A DNA stretch of 64,000 nt from NCBI GenBank assembly GCA_004297775.1, contig SCUE01000007.1, positions 282,779-346,778 of the forward strand, written 5' to 3'. Each line of letters opens with the position of its first letter. The first letter of the stretch is position 1. Position numbers and translations under genes: made by a program. The notes beneath the pieces are model-generated. The model was not told the origin of the DNA and did no database searches. It saw only the letters and a program-made list of their open reading frames with translations. Positions 51,682 to 61,145 of the stretch are shown piece after piece. Origin of the DNA: Chloroflexota bacterium. Its GTDB lineage: Bacteria; Chloroflexota; UBA6077; FW602-bin22.

Positions 51682-52571
51682 TGCGTGTCACGGTTCTCGG
51701 CGGTAACGGGATGCTCGGTCACAAGTTCCTTCAGGTGTTCCGTGAGCGGTTTGAGACTTCGACCACCGTGCGTCGCGGGAATACCGATCTGCCGCCCGAG
51801 CTCACATCCGGCGTCAGGGTCGTCGAGATCGCCGACGTAAACGACGCCGAAGACCTCGTCGTGGCCCTCGCGGCGACGCGTCCGGATGTCGTGGTGAACG
51901 CGGTCGGGATCGTGAAGCAGTCGACGATCGCCACCGACGCGTCCGCGACGATCGCGACCAACGGGATACTGCCCCATCGGCTCGCCCGCCTCGGCGCCGC
52001 GCTCGGCTTCCGGCTCATTCACATCAGCACCGACTGTGTGTTTTCCGGACGACGCGGCGGCTATTCGGAAGACGACCTTCCCGACGCGCCGGACCTCTAC
52101 GGCCGGTCGAAGATGATTGGCGAAATCGCCGACGATCGGGCGTTGACACTGAGGACATCGATCATCGGGCGTGAGTTGCGCGCGATGCGCGGCCTCGTCG
52201 AGTGGTTTCTCAGCAACGAGGGCGGGCGCGCGCGTGGTTTCAGCCGAGCGATCTACACCGGCCTACCAACGGTCACCTTGGCGGTGATCGTCGCCGAGCT
52301 GATCGAACGGCATCCGCGACTGACCGGCCTGTACAACGTCGCATCGGCGCCGATCGACAAATGCAGTCTGCTTCACCTCGTAAATCGCGCTTTCGGCGTG
52401 AGGATCGAGATCGAGCCGTACGATGGCTTCGTGAAAGACATGTCGCTCGACGGTCGCCGATTCGCCGCGGCCACCGGCATCGTGATCGATCCGTGGCCGG
52501 CGCTCGTGGATACGATGGCGTCGGACGCGAGGCATTACCGTCGATGGAGGGGCGCCAGTGCCACTGACTGA
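51681..52571 (+). CDS. RmlD-like SDR sugar reductase (WbvR-like)
   Basis: The 296-residue SDR starts at the ATG in TGATG. It has VTVLGGNGMLGHKFLQVF for NAD(P), the catalytic ISTDCVF strand and YGRSK (Y-x3-K). It resembles dTDP-4-dehydrorhamnose reductase, but the next two genes make UDP-linked intermediates. The best inference is the 4-reductase of UDP-L-QuiNAc synthesis (WbvR type), or the equivalent step toward UDP-L-FucNAc. Confidence 0.8.
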   Translation: MRVTVLGGNGMLGHKFLQVFRERFETSTTVRRGNTDLPPELTSGVRVVEIADVNDAEDLVVALAATRPDVVVNAVGIVKQSTIATDASATIATNGILPHRLARLGAALGFRLIHISTDCVFSGRRGGYSEDDLPDAPDLYGRSKMIGEIADDRALTLRTSIIGRELRAMRGLVEWFLSNEGGRARGFSRAIYTGLPTVTLAVIVAELIERHPRLTGLYNVASAPIDKCSLLHLVNRAFGVRIEIEPYDGFVKDMSLDGRRFAAATGIVIDPWPALVDTMASDARHYRRWRGASATD

Positions 52572-53598
52572 TCGGCGCGTGTTGATTACCGGTGGCACTG
52601 GTTCACTCGGTCGGGCCCTCACACGGCGCGTTCTTCGGGGAGACGTGGGACGACCGAGCCGTCTCACGATTTTCTCGCGCGACGAGGCGAAGCAGCATGC
52701 GATGCGTCAGGAGTACCTCGGCAGCCCGGCCGCGGCCGACGACGCCGTGTATCGCGATTCCCGCGAGCGCTTGACGTTTCGCATCGGCGACGTTCGAGAC
52801 GCACGGGCGCTGACCGCCGCGACGCGCGATGTCGACGTCGTGATCCACGCCGCCGCCCTGAAACAGGTGCCGTCGTGCGAGTACTTTCCGTCCGAGGCGA
52901 TCAACACGAATGTGTTCGGTGCGATGAACCTCGTCGCCGCGCTCGCCCAGTCCCGGGTCGAAACGGTCATCGGCATCTCGACCGACAAGGCATGCAAGCC
53001 CATCAACGTGATGGGCATGACCAAGGCGCTCCAAGAGCGCATCCTGATCCAGTCGAACCTCGATTTACCTACGACGCGGATCATGTGCGTCCGTTACGGC
53101 AACGTAATCGCCTCTCGCGGATCGGTCGTGCCGCTCTTCGCCGATCAGATCGCGCGTGGTGGGCCGGTGACGGTGACCGTTGCGGAAATGACGCGATTTC
53201 TCCTGACGCTCGATCAGGCGGTCGATACGGTCTTCGCCGCGTTGCGGAGCGGCCAACCGGGTGAGACGTACATTCCGCGCGCGCCATCGGCTCGTGTCGT
53301 CGATCTCGCGGCGGCGATGATCGATGGTCGTCCCATCGAGATCGCCTTCACCGGGATTCGACCCGGCGAGAAGTTACACGAAATCATGGTCTCGGAAGAG
53401 GAGCAGTTCCGAACCGCATCGCGCGATGGGTATTACGTGATTCGACCCGTCCTCCCGGAGCTGCGACCGCTGTCGGACTCACCGAAGTCTGACTTGAAGG
53501 ACGAATACTCATCGGCCGATGTCACGCTCGACGTCGCGGGGCTGCGAGACCTGCTCGCGTCGAGCGAACTCGACCTCGCGACGGCCGCGATCGCGTGA
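52558..53598 (+). CDS. capE: UDP-GlcNAc 4,6-dehydratase/epimerase (CapE/WbjB/WbvB type)
   Basis: A 346-residue soluble SDR starting at GTG within the preceding gene. It has VLITGGTGSLGRALTRRVL and the triad region ISTDKACKPINVMGMTK, where T142, M152 and K156 give the T-M-K version seen in CapE-type dehydratases. The product would be UDP-2-acetamido-2,6-dideoxy-beta-L-arabino-hexos-4-ulose. FTGIRPGEKLHEIMVSEEE is typical of the C-terminus. Confidence 0.88.
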   Translation: MPLTDRRVLITGGTGSLGRALTRRVLRGDVGRPSRLTIFSRDEAKQHAMRQEYLGSPAAADDAVYRDSRERLTFRIGDVRDARALTAATRDVDVVIHAAALKQVPSCEYFPSEAINTNVFGAMNLVAALAQSRVETVIGISTDKACKPINVMGMTKALQERILIQSNLDLPTTRIMCVRYGNVIASRGSVVPLFADQIARGGPVTVTVAEMTRFLLTLDQAVDTVFAALRSGQPGETYIPRAPSARVVDLAAAMIDGRPIEIAFTGIRPGEKLHEIMVSEEEQFRTASRDGYYVIRPVLPELRPLSDSPKSDLKDEYSSADVTLDVAGLRDLLASSELDLATAAIA

Positions 53599-54698
53599 AA
53601 GTCTTAACGATTCTCGGGACTCGACCCGAAATCATCCGTCTGAGTCGGATCATCCCGGTTCTCGATCGTCACGCCGATCACGTGGTCGTCCATACCGGAC
53701 AGAACTACGACCCGACGTTGAGCGACATCTTCTTCGAGCAACTGACGGTCCGGGCGCCAGATCGATACCTCGGAGTGTCGGGCGGCGGCTTCGCGAATCA
53801 AGCCGCCGAAATCATCGCGCGGGTCGATGGTGAGATCGAACGGGCATCGCCGGATCGAATCGTCATCCTTGGCGACACGAATAGCGGACTAGCCGCGATC
53901 GCGGCGGCACGGCGCGGCATACCCGTCTATCACCTCGAGGCTGGGAACCGATGCTACGACGATCGCGTGCCCGAAGAGGTCAATCGCCGCATCATCGACC
54001 ACTGCTCGGCCGTGCTTATGCCATACACCCACCGGAGCAAGGAGAACCTTCTCCGTGAGGGCATCGAGGCCGAGCGGATCTTCGTCACCGGCAATCCAAT
54101 CGGCGAGGTCTTGGCCGAGAACGAGTCGCGAATCGCGGCAAGCACGGCGCTCGCCGATCTGAGTCTCGACCCGGGCGGCTACTTCCTCGTGACACTGCAT
54201 CGCGCCGAGAACGTCGACGAGCCGGCACGACTGACCGAGATCCTGGCTGGACTCGACGCGATCAGCCGTGAACATGGCCGCCCAGTCATCGTGAGCCTGC
54301 ATCCGCGCACGGCCGATCGCATTTCGCGCGGCGGGATCACGGTTGACTCTGACCGGATTCGGCTACTCCGTCCATTTGGCTTCTTCGATTTCGTGGCCTT
54401 GGAGCGATCCGCCTTCTGCGTCATCACCGATAGCGGAACCGTCCAGGAGGAATGCGCGATTCTGCGCGTCCCAAACGTGACGATCCGGGATGTCACCGAG
54501 CGGCCCGAGACGATCGAGGCTGGCAGCAATATGTTGGCCGGCGCCAATTCGGACGACCTTCGACGAGCGGTCGGACTGGTCATTGCGTTGACGCGCGACT
54601 GGCCGCTCCCGCTTGAGTACACGTTGACAAAGGTTTCCATGACGATCGCGAAAATCGTTCTCGGCTTTCGCTGGGATCCCAAACGGGCGCGACGCTGA
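53595..54698 (+). CDS. UDP-N-acetyl sugar 2-epimerase (WbjD/CapG/WbvD type)
   Basis: The 367-residue protein starts at GTG (MKVLTILGTRPEIIRLSRII). Features are HTGQNYDPTLSDIFFEQL, ILGDTNSGLAAIAAARRGIP and VTLHRAENVDEPA; DSGTVQEECAILRVPNVTIR replaces the DSGG-type loop of the WbpI-like gene. With the two preceding genes it completes the dehydratase, reductase and 2-epimerase set. Confidence 0.87.
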   Translation: MKVLTILGTRPEIIRLSRIIPVLDRHADHVVVHTGQNYDPTLSDIFFEQLTVRAPDRYLGVSGGGFANQAAEIIARVDGEIERASPDRIVILGDTNSGLAAIAAARRGIPVYHLEAGNRCYDDRVPEEVNRRIIDHCSAVLMPYTHRSKENLLREGIEAERIFVTGNPIGEVLAENESRIAASTALADLSLDPGGYFLVTLHRAENVDEPARLTEILAGLDAISREHGRPVIVSLHPRTADRISRGGITVDSDRIRLLRPFGFFDFVALERSAFCVITDSGTVQEECAILRVPNVTIRDVTERPETIEAGSNMLAGANSDDLRRAVGLVIALTRDWPLPLEYTLTKVSMTIAKIVLGFRWDPKRARR

Positions 54699-55603
54699 CA
54701 CGCGCGTCGATCCTGATTCCCGTTTTCAATCAGGAACGCTATGTCCGCGAATGCGTCGACAGCGCCCTCGCCCAGACCGCCGCGGATTGCGAGGTGATCG
54801 TCGTCGATGATGGCTCAACCGACGGAACTCCGGCGATCCTGCAGGCGTATGGCGATTGCATTCAGCGCGTTCGACAACAGAACCAGGGTGTGGCGCCGGC
54901 TCTCAACCATGGCCTGAGTCAGGCCAAAGGTGCGTACGTCGCGTGGCTCAGTTCGGACGATCTCTTTCTTCCTGAGAAGATCGAGCGTCAGGCACAGTTT
55001 CTCGATGAGAATCAGGCGTTCGACCTCGTCTACACGGACTTCTACGAGATCGACGGCGACGGCACGGTCATCCGCGACGTCCGATCGCCGTGGTACGCAA
55101 ATCAAGCTGAGTTCACGCGCGCACTGCTGCGGAATAACTTCGTCAATGGCTCGTCGATCCTGGCGCGGCGCGAGGCACTTGAACGCGTGGGCGGATTCGA
55201 TACTGGCTTGCGCTTTCAGTCCGACGGCACGACCTGGTTTCGCATGCTCGCGCACGGCGCCTTCGGCCACCTGCCGCTACCGCTCGTGAAATACCGTTGG
55301 CACGCCGGCAACGCAAGTCACCGCCAGTCGGCGCGCCTACGCCGCGACATGGGCGCCTACTACGACCAGGCACTGGCGATTAACCCGATCGAGCGGCTCT
55401 TCCGCGATCGCCTGGAGCGACGCGGATGGCGGGCCGAAGCCGAGCGAGACATCGGCGACATCCTGGCCTATCGACAGCTCTATGGTCGGGCCGCGCAGCG
55501 GTACCTGCGATCGTTGGCGCTTGAACCCGCGTCGGTTCGGACAACGAGATCCCTTGCCGCATGTGCATTACGCGCCGCGCGCCAATTGATGCGCGCCGCG
55601 TGA
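54695..55603 (+). CDS. GT2-family glycosyltransferase with apparent CTG start
   Basis: The GT-A fold begins TRASILIPVFNQERYVRECV, so the true start lies before this. No ATG, GTG or TTG occurs in frame before a GTG at 54794, which would remove the first beta strand. A CTG at 54695 overlaps the upstream stop as CTGA, like the GTGA and ATGA overlaps elsewhere in the operon, and gives 302 residues. Motifs are VIVVDDGSTDGTPAIL and AWLSSDDLF (D-x-D region), then FDLVYTDFYEIDGDG. Inverting transfer is expected. Confidence 0.85.
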   Translation: MTRASILIPVFNQERYVRECVDSALAQTAADCEVIVVDDGSTDGTPAILQAYGDCIQRVRQQNQGVAPALNHGLSQAKGAYVAWLSSDDLFLPEKIERQAQFLDENQAFDLVYTDFYEIDGDGTVIRDVRSPWYANQAEFTRALLRNNFVNGSSILARREALERVGGFDTGLRFQSDGTTWFRMLAHGAFGHLPLPLVKYRWHAGNASHRQSARLRRDMGAYYDQALAINPIERLFRDRLERRGWRAEAERDIGDILAYRQLYGRAAQRYLRSLALEPASVRTTRSLAACALRAARQLMRAA

Positions 55604-56796
55604 TGCCTCGCCCGATCCTCTGCCTGAGTCGATCCATCTGGGATGATGAGCGAACAACGCCTCGCAACCGCTACCAGATCCTTTCACGGCTGGCACGGCG
55701 GCGCCACGTCACATTCGTCGAGCGTCCATTCGAGTGCGCTACCCTGGCGCATCCAAGCCGGGCCAAGCTCGCTGCGCTCACGATCGCCCTCGGACGACCG
55801 CGACGGCATCCCGAAGGCGTTATGACCGTACGGCCTCTGGCATGGTTACAGCGCGACGGCGACGATCGAGCCTGGTGGCTGAACGATCGGCTTTATCGCC
55901 CGTGGCTCAGGCACGCTCGCGCGCTGGCGGGAGACGATCCGATCGTCTGGATTTACGATGCCCGACTGATTCGCTGCATCGACGAGTCCGACAATGCGAC
56001 GGTCGTCTATCACTGCACCGAAGACTACGGCGGCATCGCCCGCGCGGGCTTGGGCGATCGCGCCGGCGCCTGGATGGAACAATGTGAGATCGCCCTGGCG
56101 CGCCAGGCGGACTGGGTGTTCGCGGTCTCGGATGGAATCGCCGAGAAACTGCGCCCACACAGCCGAGCGATCCAGGTCATTCGGAACGCGGTCGATCTCG
56201 ACATCTTTCGTGCGCCGGCGCCCGAAACACCGGTTACGCGCGAACTCGACGCATTGCCGCGACCAATCCTGACGTACGTCGGCGAAATCGGATTCAAGAT
56301 CGACTTCGATCTCATCGGTCTGCTGGCGGACCGATTCGCGGCCGGATCGCTCGTGCTCATCGGTCCGGTCGACCGCGGGGCGACGGCTCGCCTCGATGCG
56401 CTTCGCGCCAAACCGAACGTCCACGTTCTTGGGCACCGACCGGTCAACGAATTGCCGGGACTGATCGACCGTGCCGACGTGTGCCTGATGCCGTTCATCA
56501 CCGATAATTGGTTCTCGGCCGCCGCCCAACCCCTCAAGACGTTCGAGTACTTAGCGAGAGGAAAGCCGATCGTGGCGTCGTGGATGCCGAATTTGGCCAC
56601 GATCGACGCGGATATCGCGATCTGCCGCGGGCACGCCGAGTTCCTGGAACGGTGCGAGGCGCTCCTTCGTATGAATAGCCCAATGGCGTCGCGACGGCGA
56701 ATCGCCGCGGCCGAGGAAAACGGGTGGGACGAGCGCGTCGCCGCGATCGAGTCCGTCCTCGAAGAACTCGACCAACGCCGTGGTAGGATCGCCTAA
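55603..56796 (+). CDS. Glycosyltransferase (GT-B, GT1/GT4-like)
   Basis: The 397-residue protein starts at the ATG in TGATG. An N-terminal domain (ILCLSRSIWDDERTTPRNRY) is followed by VVYHCTEDYGGIA and VSDGIAEKLRPHSRAIQVIR, then RPILTYVGEIGFKIDFDLIG and VNELPGLIDRADVCLMPFIT. This matches sugar transferases of the TuaH type. Donor and acceptor are unknown. Confidence 0.82.
   Translation: MPRPILCLSRSIWDDERTTPRNRYQILSRLARRRHVTFVERPFECATLAHPSRAKLAALTIALGRPRRHPEGVMTVRPLAWLQRDGDDRAWWLNDRLYRPWLRHARALAGDDPIVWIYDARLIRCIDESDNATVVYHCTEDYGGIARAGLGDRAGAWMEQCEIALARQADWVFAVSDGIAEKLRPHSRAIQVIRNAVDLDIFRAPAPETPVTRELDALPRPILTYVGEIGFKIDFDLIGLLADRFAAGSLVLIGPVDRGATARLDALRAKPNVHVLGHRPVNELPGLIDRADVCLMPFITDNWFSAAAQPLKTFEYLARGKPIVASWMPNLATIDADIAICRGHAEFLERCEALLRMNSPMASRRRIAAAEENGWDERVAAIESVLEELDQRRGRIA
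56784..56789 (+). promoter_or_regulatory. Possible internal leaderless promoter
   Basis: TAGGAT, preceded by TG at the extended position, ends 8 nt before the GTG at 56798. The same spacing recurs at the other leaderless starts, so the genes from 56798 on may also be transcribed independently. It lies inside the 3' end of the upstream gene. Confidence 0.35.
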
Positions 56797-56797
56797 C

Positions 56798-57754
56798 GTG
56801 TACCGAGGCAAGTCTGTCGCGGTCGTGGTGCCGGCCTTCAACGAAGAAACGCAAATTGCCCAAGTCCTTGGGACGATGCCCGCGTTCGTCGATGAGATCA
56901 TCGTCATCGACGACTGCAGCCGGGATCGGACCGCCGAGATCGTCGAATCCTGGCATGCGGGCTCGGATCGTCGCGTCACACTCTTCCGACACCGCGAGCG
57001 GAGTGGCGTTGGCGGCGCGATTGCGACCGGATATCGGCAGGCACTGGACTGTGGCTCGGACATCGTCGCCGTGATGGCTGGCGACGGACAGATGCCGCCC
57101 GAGGAGCTTCCGACAATCCTCGATCCGATCGTCGAGGAACGGGCCGACTACGCGAAGGGCAATCGGCTCTTCTCCGGCGAGGCCTGGCGCCAGACGCCCC
57201 GTCCGCGCTATCTCGGCAATGCGGTGCTCTCCCTGCTGACGAAGATCGCTTCGGGCTACTGGCACGTCGCCGATTCACAGTCGGGCTACACCGCGATCGC
57301 GCGTCGAACGCTTGCCGAGCTAGACCTCAACGCGATCTATCCGCGCTACGGTGTGCCGAACGATCTCCTGATCAAGTTGAACGTCATTGGCGCGCGCGTC
57401 GCGGATGTCCCAATCCGGGCGATCTATGGCATCGGTGAGCGATCGAAGATGCGCATCTGGTCGGTGACGCCGACGATCGCTCTCCTCCTGTTTCGCGGGT
57501 TCCTCTGGCGGCTCTTTCACCGGTATGTCATTCGTGACTTCCACCCGCTGGTGTTCTTCTACGCAATCGGCGCCCTGTTGGTGACGGTCGGCGTCGGACT
57601 CGGCTCGCTCGAGACATTCCTGAAGATCACCACCGGAAACATCGCGATCGCGACGGTCGTTCTGGTAGCGCTACTTATCATCTCGGGCGGACAGATGCTT
57701 CTCTTCGCGATGTGGTTCGACATGGAATACAACCGCGACCTGCGCGCGCGGTGA
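56798..57754 (+). CDS. GT2-family polyprenyl-phosphate glycosyltransferase
   Basis: The 318-residue protein starts at GTG (MYRGKSVAVVVPAFNEETQI); another GTG 18 nt upstream is possible. The GT-A domain has IVIDDCSRDRTAEIVESW and VAVMAGDGQMPPEEL, then DSQSGYTAIARRTL. Two C-terminal membrane helices (FFYAIGALLVTVGVGLG, ALLIISGGQMLLFAMWFDME) are typical of dolichol- or undecaprenyl-phosphate sugar synthases. It may charge a lipid carrier for a GT-C enzyme. Confidence 0.86.
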   Translation: MYRGKSVAVVVPAFNEETQIAQVLGTMPAFVDEIIVIDDCSRDRTAEIVESWHAGSDRRVTLFRHRERSGVGGAIATGYRQALDCGSDIVAVMAGDGQMPPEELPTILDPIVEERADYAKGNRLFSGEAWRQTPRPRYLGNAVLSLLTKIASGYWHVADSQSGYTAIARRTLAELDLNAIYPRYGVPNDLLIKLNVIGARVADVPIRAIYGIGERSKMRIWSVTPTIALLLFRGFLWRLFHRYVIRDFHPLVFFYAIGALLVTVGVGLGSLETFLKITTGNIAIATVVLVALLIISGGQMLLFAMWFDMEYNRDLRAR

Positions 57755-58401
57755 TCGCTCTGGAATCGGAACCGTCGGCGGCACCGGTCGTTCCTGCCAC
57801 GACGCGGATTCGCGTCGGGCGCAGTGGCGACCTCGAACGCGTCGTTGATCTGCACGCCGCGACGTTTCACGATGGTATTGGACCGCTGCTGGGCCGGAAG
57901 TGGACGCGCGCCCGGTACGCGGGATTGCTGGCCAGATCGGGACACGTAACGGTTGCTTGCCAAGGAGATCTCGTCGTCGGGTTTGTGTCGGTCCGGGTGC
58001 CCGGCGTCGCTCTCGAACGGCCATTTCGGGCCGCGATCGGACACGGGATCCGCGGCGGAACCGTGTTTGCAGTCGCCTGGCGGGGACTGCGCGCTCTCTA
58101 TCACGAAGTCCGCGGTCGGGGCGCGGCGAAGCCACCACTCGGGGCGTGGGCGATCGACTACATCGCGGTCGATGCGCGCCATCGCGGCCAGGGAATCGCG
58201 TCCGCGCTTGTGCGAGCCGCGATGGACCTCGCGCCTGATCAGATTTGGGTCGTCACAACGACCGTCGACAATCGCGCCGCGATTCGCGCGTATCAGAAGG
58301 CGGGGTTTCACGAACACGCGTCCTGGATCGGCTTCGACGCCCGCCGTTATGTGCGGCTCAGACGTGACCCTGGTATTTCGCGAGATGGTGCGCGGGAATG
58401 A
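57751..58401 (+). CDS. GNAT-family N-acetyltransferase
   Basis: The 216-residue protein starts at GTG (GTGA). The acetyl-CoA site is in YIAVDARHRGQGIASALVRA, and the late NRAAIRAYQKAGF is typical of GNAT enzymes. The N-terminus TTRIRVGRSGDLERVVDLHA is the first strand and helix. In this operon it may acetylate an amino sugar, but a protein substrate is equally possible. Confidence 0.84.
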   Translation: MIALESEPSAAPVVPATTRIRVGRSGDLERVVDLHAATFHDGIGPLLGRKWTRARYAGLLARSGHVTVACQGDLVVGFVSVRVPGVALERPFRAAIGHGIRGGTVFAVAWRGLRALYHEVRGRGAAKPPLGAWAIDYIAVDARHRGQGIASALVRAAMDLAPDQIWVVTTTVDNRAAIRAYQKAGFHEHASWIGFDARRYVRLRRDPGISRDGARE

Positions 58402-59177
58402 CGGCGGTGGATCCATACGTGCGGCGCGGCTACAGCGCGTACTGGAAGGCGCGCGGGAAATCGACGTACGTCGACCTGGCGGATCCCGCAACGCGCCGCG
58501 TCAAGGCCGAGAAGATCGTGGCCGTGCTCAAGCACGCCGCTGGTCGGGATCTCGATCAGTTGCGCTGCCTCGATCTTGGTTGCGCCTCTGGCGCAATCGC
58601 GGCCGTTCTCGCGGAGGACTTCCAAGAGGTTGTGGGAGCCGATCCCGATCCGGACGCGATCGGGGAGGCGACCCAGCGACACCAGCATGCGAATCTGCGC
58701 TTCGTCCGCGCGGCGAGCGCTGACGATCTGAGTCTGGGCGGACCGTTCGACGTGATCGTATGCAATCACGTCTACGAACACGTCCACGATCAGCGCGGTC
58801 TCGTCGGAGGGATCCGTCGCGCCCTGGCGAAAGACGGTCTGGTTTACTTTTCGGCCGGGAACGCGCTCATGATGATCGAGGGGCACTACGGGCTACCATT
58901 CCTCTCCTGGCTACCTGCCGGCTTGGCGACAGCCTACGTCCGGGCAACCGGACGTTCATCGGAGTACCTCGAACGTCATCTCACGCTGGCCGGTCTGCAA
59001 TCGCTGCTCTCGGATTTCGCGATTGAGGACTACACGACGCGCATCCTCGCCTGCCCACGGCAGTTCGCGTCCGGCGATCTCGCTCCACCGTTCCTCTCGC
59101 CGCGGCTGACCGCCGCGCTCGCGATCGCGATCTACCCGCTCTTGCCGACCTATGTCTGGATTCTGCGACATCGATGA
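58398..59177 (+). CDS. Class I SAM-dependent methyltransferase
   Basis: A 259-residue protein with motif I LRCLDLGCASGAIAAVLAED, the acidic VVGADPDPDAIGEATQRHQH, and FDVIVCNHVYEHVHDQRGLV, which is the methyltransferase_11 pattern. A hydrophobic tail (TAALAIAIYPLLPTYVWILR) may touch the membrane, suggesting a lipid-linked acceptor. Its start overlaps the GNAT stop and its stop overlaps the next start. Confidence 0.85.
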   Translation: MTAVDPYVRRGYSAYWKARGKSTYVDLADPATRRVKAEKIVAVLKHAAGRDLDQLRCLDLGCASGAIAAVLAEDFQEVVGADPDPDAIGEATQRHQHANLRFVRAASADDLSLGGPFDVIVCNHVYEHVHDQRGLVGGIRRALAKDGLVYFSAGNALMMIEGHYGLPFLSWLPAGLATAYVRATGRSSEYLERHLTLAGLQSLLSDFAIEDYTTRILACPRQFASGDLAPPFLSPRLTAALAIAIYPLLPTYVWILRHR

Positions 59178-60025
59178 GCGCGCGTAGCATCGGCCGCGCT
59201 TTCGGCGTCACCGTCGCTCTCGCCGGTGCGCTTTTCGTCGTGTGGACCGCCTGGAACGAGTTGCCGCGAGCGCTCGAACACATCGAGCGAATCCAGGCCG
59301 GATATCTCTCCGTCGCCCTAGTCGCATTCATGGCCCAGGGATGGATCTCAGCGGCGACGTGGGCGCGGCTGGCGACCGCGCGACAACAACCGGTCACAAT
59401 CCGTGACGCCTACCGCGCCGTCTACGCGCCAATGCTGGCGCGCTACCTACCGGGCGGCAGCGCCTGGACAATCGCTGCCACGAGCGCGGCCAGCCACGAA
59501 GTTGGCGTGCGCGCGTCGGTAGCGATGCTCGGTTCGACTGGTATCGTCGCGATCGCGGCGATCGGTGCCGTTGCGATTGCGGCCGCGGTCGCGATTGGCG
59601 TGCCATTGGCGATGCTTGCCGCGATCGTCGTGGGCGTTGGCGCCGCAATCCGTGTCTTCGGCGGTCCACGCACGCGTGTCGCGGCGGATCTGGCGCTGCT
59701 CGGCGCTCTATCGTGGATCGTGGCCGGCGCCGGCCATCTCGGGATCGCGTTTGCGCTCGGCGTCGATGCCGCGGTGGCCGATCGAGTCCTGGCGGCCGCG
59801 GCCAGCGGCTGGATGGCCGGACTCGCCGCCATCGGTGTCCCGGCCGGTATCGGGGTCCGCGAGGCGGCGCAGACCTTTGTCCTGCGTGACGCGGTCGGTG
59901 GCGACATCGCCGTGGTGATCGCCCTTATCACGCGAGCGATCACCATCGTGTCCGACATCGTCGCTTCCACGATCGCCTGGTCGCTCTCCTCCCGGCGGTC
60001 GGATGCACGTCGCGCTTCTCACTAG
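59174..60025 (+). CDS. Lysylphosphatidylglycerol synthase TM-type integral membrane protein
   Basis: A 283-residue protein with about seven membrane helices. YLPGGSAW and GWMAGLAAIGVPAGIGVREA are hallmark motifs of the UPF0104/AglD-like family. It lacks the soluble lysyl-transferase domain. Relatives in glycan loci are suspected to help flip or anchor lipid-linked sugars. The 3' end overlaps the next gene by 23 nt. Confidence 0.8.
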   Translation: MSARSIGRAFGVTVALAGALFVVWTAWNELPRALEHIERIQAGYLSVALVAFMAQGWISAATWARLATARQQPVTIRDAYRAVYAPMLARYLPGGSAWTIAATSAASHEVGVRASVAMLGSTGIVAIAAIGAVAIAAAVAIGVPLAMLAAIVVGVGAAIRVFGGPRTRVAADLALLGALSWIVAGAGHLGIAFALGVDAAVADRVLAAAASGWMAGLAAIGVPAGIGVREAAQTFVLRDAVGGDIAVVIALITRAITIVSDIVASTIAWSLSSRRSDARRASH

Positions 60026-61145
60026 CTCTTACCCGGCCGCGCCGGACGACATTGCTCTTCCGTTCTTGCCCTCTTTTCGCGATGCCGTCGAAGCCCGAGG
60101 ACATCGCGTCACCGTCATCGCGCCCGATCGGCGCGCACAACGCGGCACTTCCAGCACCGGCATCATCTGGTATCCGTGGCTCGGCGGCACCCGCGCGGTC
60201 ATCGATCTGGCTGGCCCGAGCGCGGCGCACGCCGTGATCGGCCTCCACCTGTTCGCGTCCGGCTTTCTCGCCGCGGCATCTCTCCACGCGCGAGATCCGA
60301 TCGATGTCGCGCTCGCCGCGTTCGTGATCCCGTCGGGCGCGATCGCTCTCGCACTCCGAAGCGCATTCGGCATTCCGTACGCGACGTGGGCGCTCGGCTC
60401 GGATATCTCGCTGCTGACACGCTACGCTTTCGGAAGGCGCACCCTCCGATGGATCTTGTGCTCCGCGGCGGCGCGGTTCGCCGATGGCCCCGGTCTGGCC
60501 AACCGCGTCGTGGAGATCGGTCAGCACCCGTGCGCATTCATGCCAACCGCCCGCCTGCTCGACGTGGCGACGCCGCCGACGTCACTCCCTGGCGACCGCC
60601 GGCATGTCTTGTATGTCGGACGCCTGACGGCCGTGAAGGGATTCGATCTCCTCGTGTCCGCGTTTGAAGGCGCGGCCGTTGCGCGGCCCGACCTCACGCT
60701 TCACGTCGTGGGGGATGGCGACCAGATGAACCTCGCGCACGACCTCCGTGACCGACTCGGACCCGAGAGAGTCCACGTGCACGGCCGACTCGACCGGAGT
60801 GGCGTGGCCGAAATCATGCGCGCGGCCGATGTCTTGGTGATGCCGTCCCGGTCAGACAGCATCCCGACGACGCTGATCGAAGCCGGAAGCCTCGGCCTCC
60901 CCGTCATCGCGGCCGCGGTCGGCGATATTCCGGCGGTCGTGTCGGCGCACGATCTCGGCGTTCTGTGCCCAGCGAATGATCGATGCGCGCTCGAATTGGC
61001 GATCGTGAACGCGAAGAAGCGATCGATCGGCCCTGAGAATGTCCACTGGCGCGAATCGCTCGCGCGTCAATTCGGACCGGATACCGCGGCCGACATCTTC
61101 TTGACGACGCTGGGCGAGATTCGCGGTCGTCGATTTCTGACGTGA
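60003..61145 (+). CDS. GT4-family glycosyltransferase
   Basis: The 380-residue GT-B enzyme begins HVALLTSSYPAAPDD. The C-terminal domain has RHVLYVGRLTAVKGFDLLVS, and the E-x7-E region is in SRSDSIPTTLIEAGSLGLPV, with only the second glutamate clear. The first Glu position reads Asp, a mild variation. Likely adds a sugar to the repeat unit. Confidence 0.86.
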   Translation: MHVALLTSSYPAAPDDIALPFLPSFRDAVEARGHRVTVIAPDRRAQRGTSSTGIIWYPWLGGTRAVIDLAGPSAAHAVIGLHLFASGFLAAASLHARDPIDVALAAFVIPSGAIALALRSAFGIPYATWALGSDISLLTRYAFGRRTLRWILCSAAARFADGPGLANRVVEIGQHPCAFMPTARLLDVATPPTSLPGDRRHVLYVGRLTAVKGFDLLVSAFEGAAVARPDLTLHVVGDGDQMNLAHDLRDRLGPERVHVHGRLDRSGVAEIMRAADVLVMPSRSDSIPTTLIEAGSLGLPVIAAAVGDIPAVVSAHDLGVLCPANDRCALELAIVNAKKRSIGPENVHWRESLARQFGPDTAADIFLTTLGEIRGRRFLT

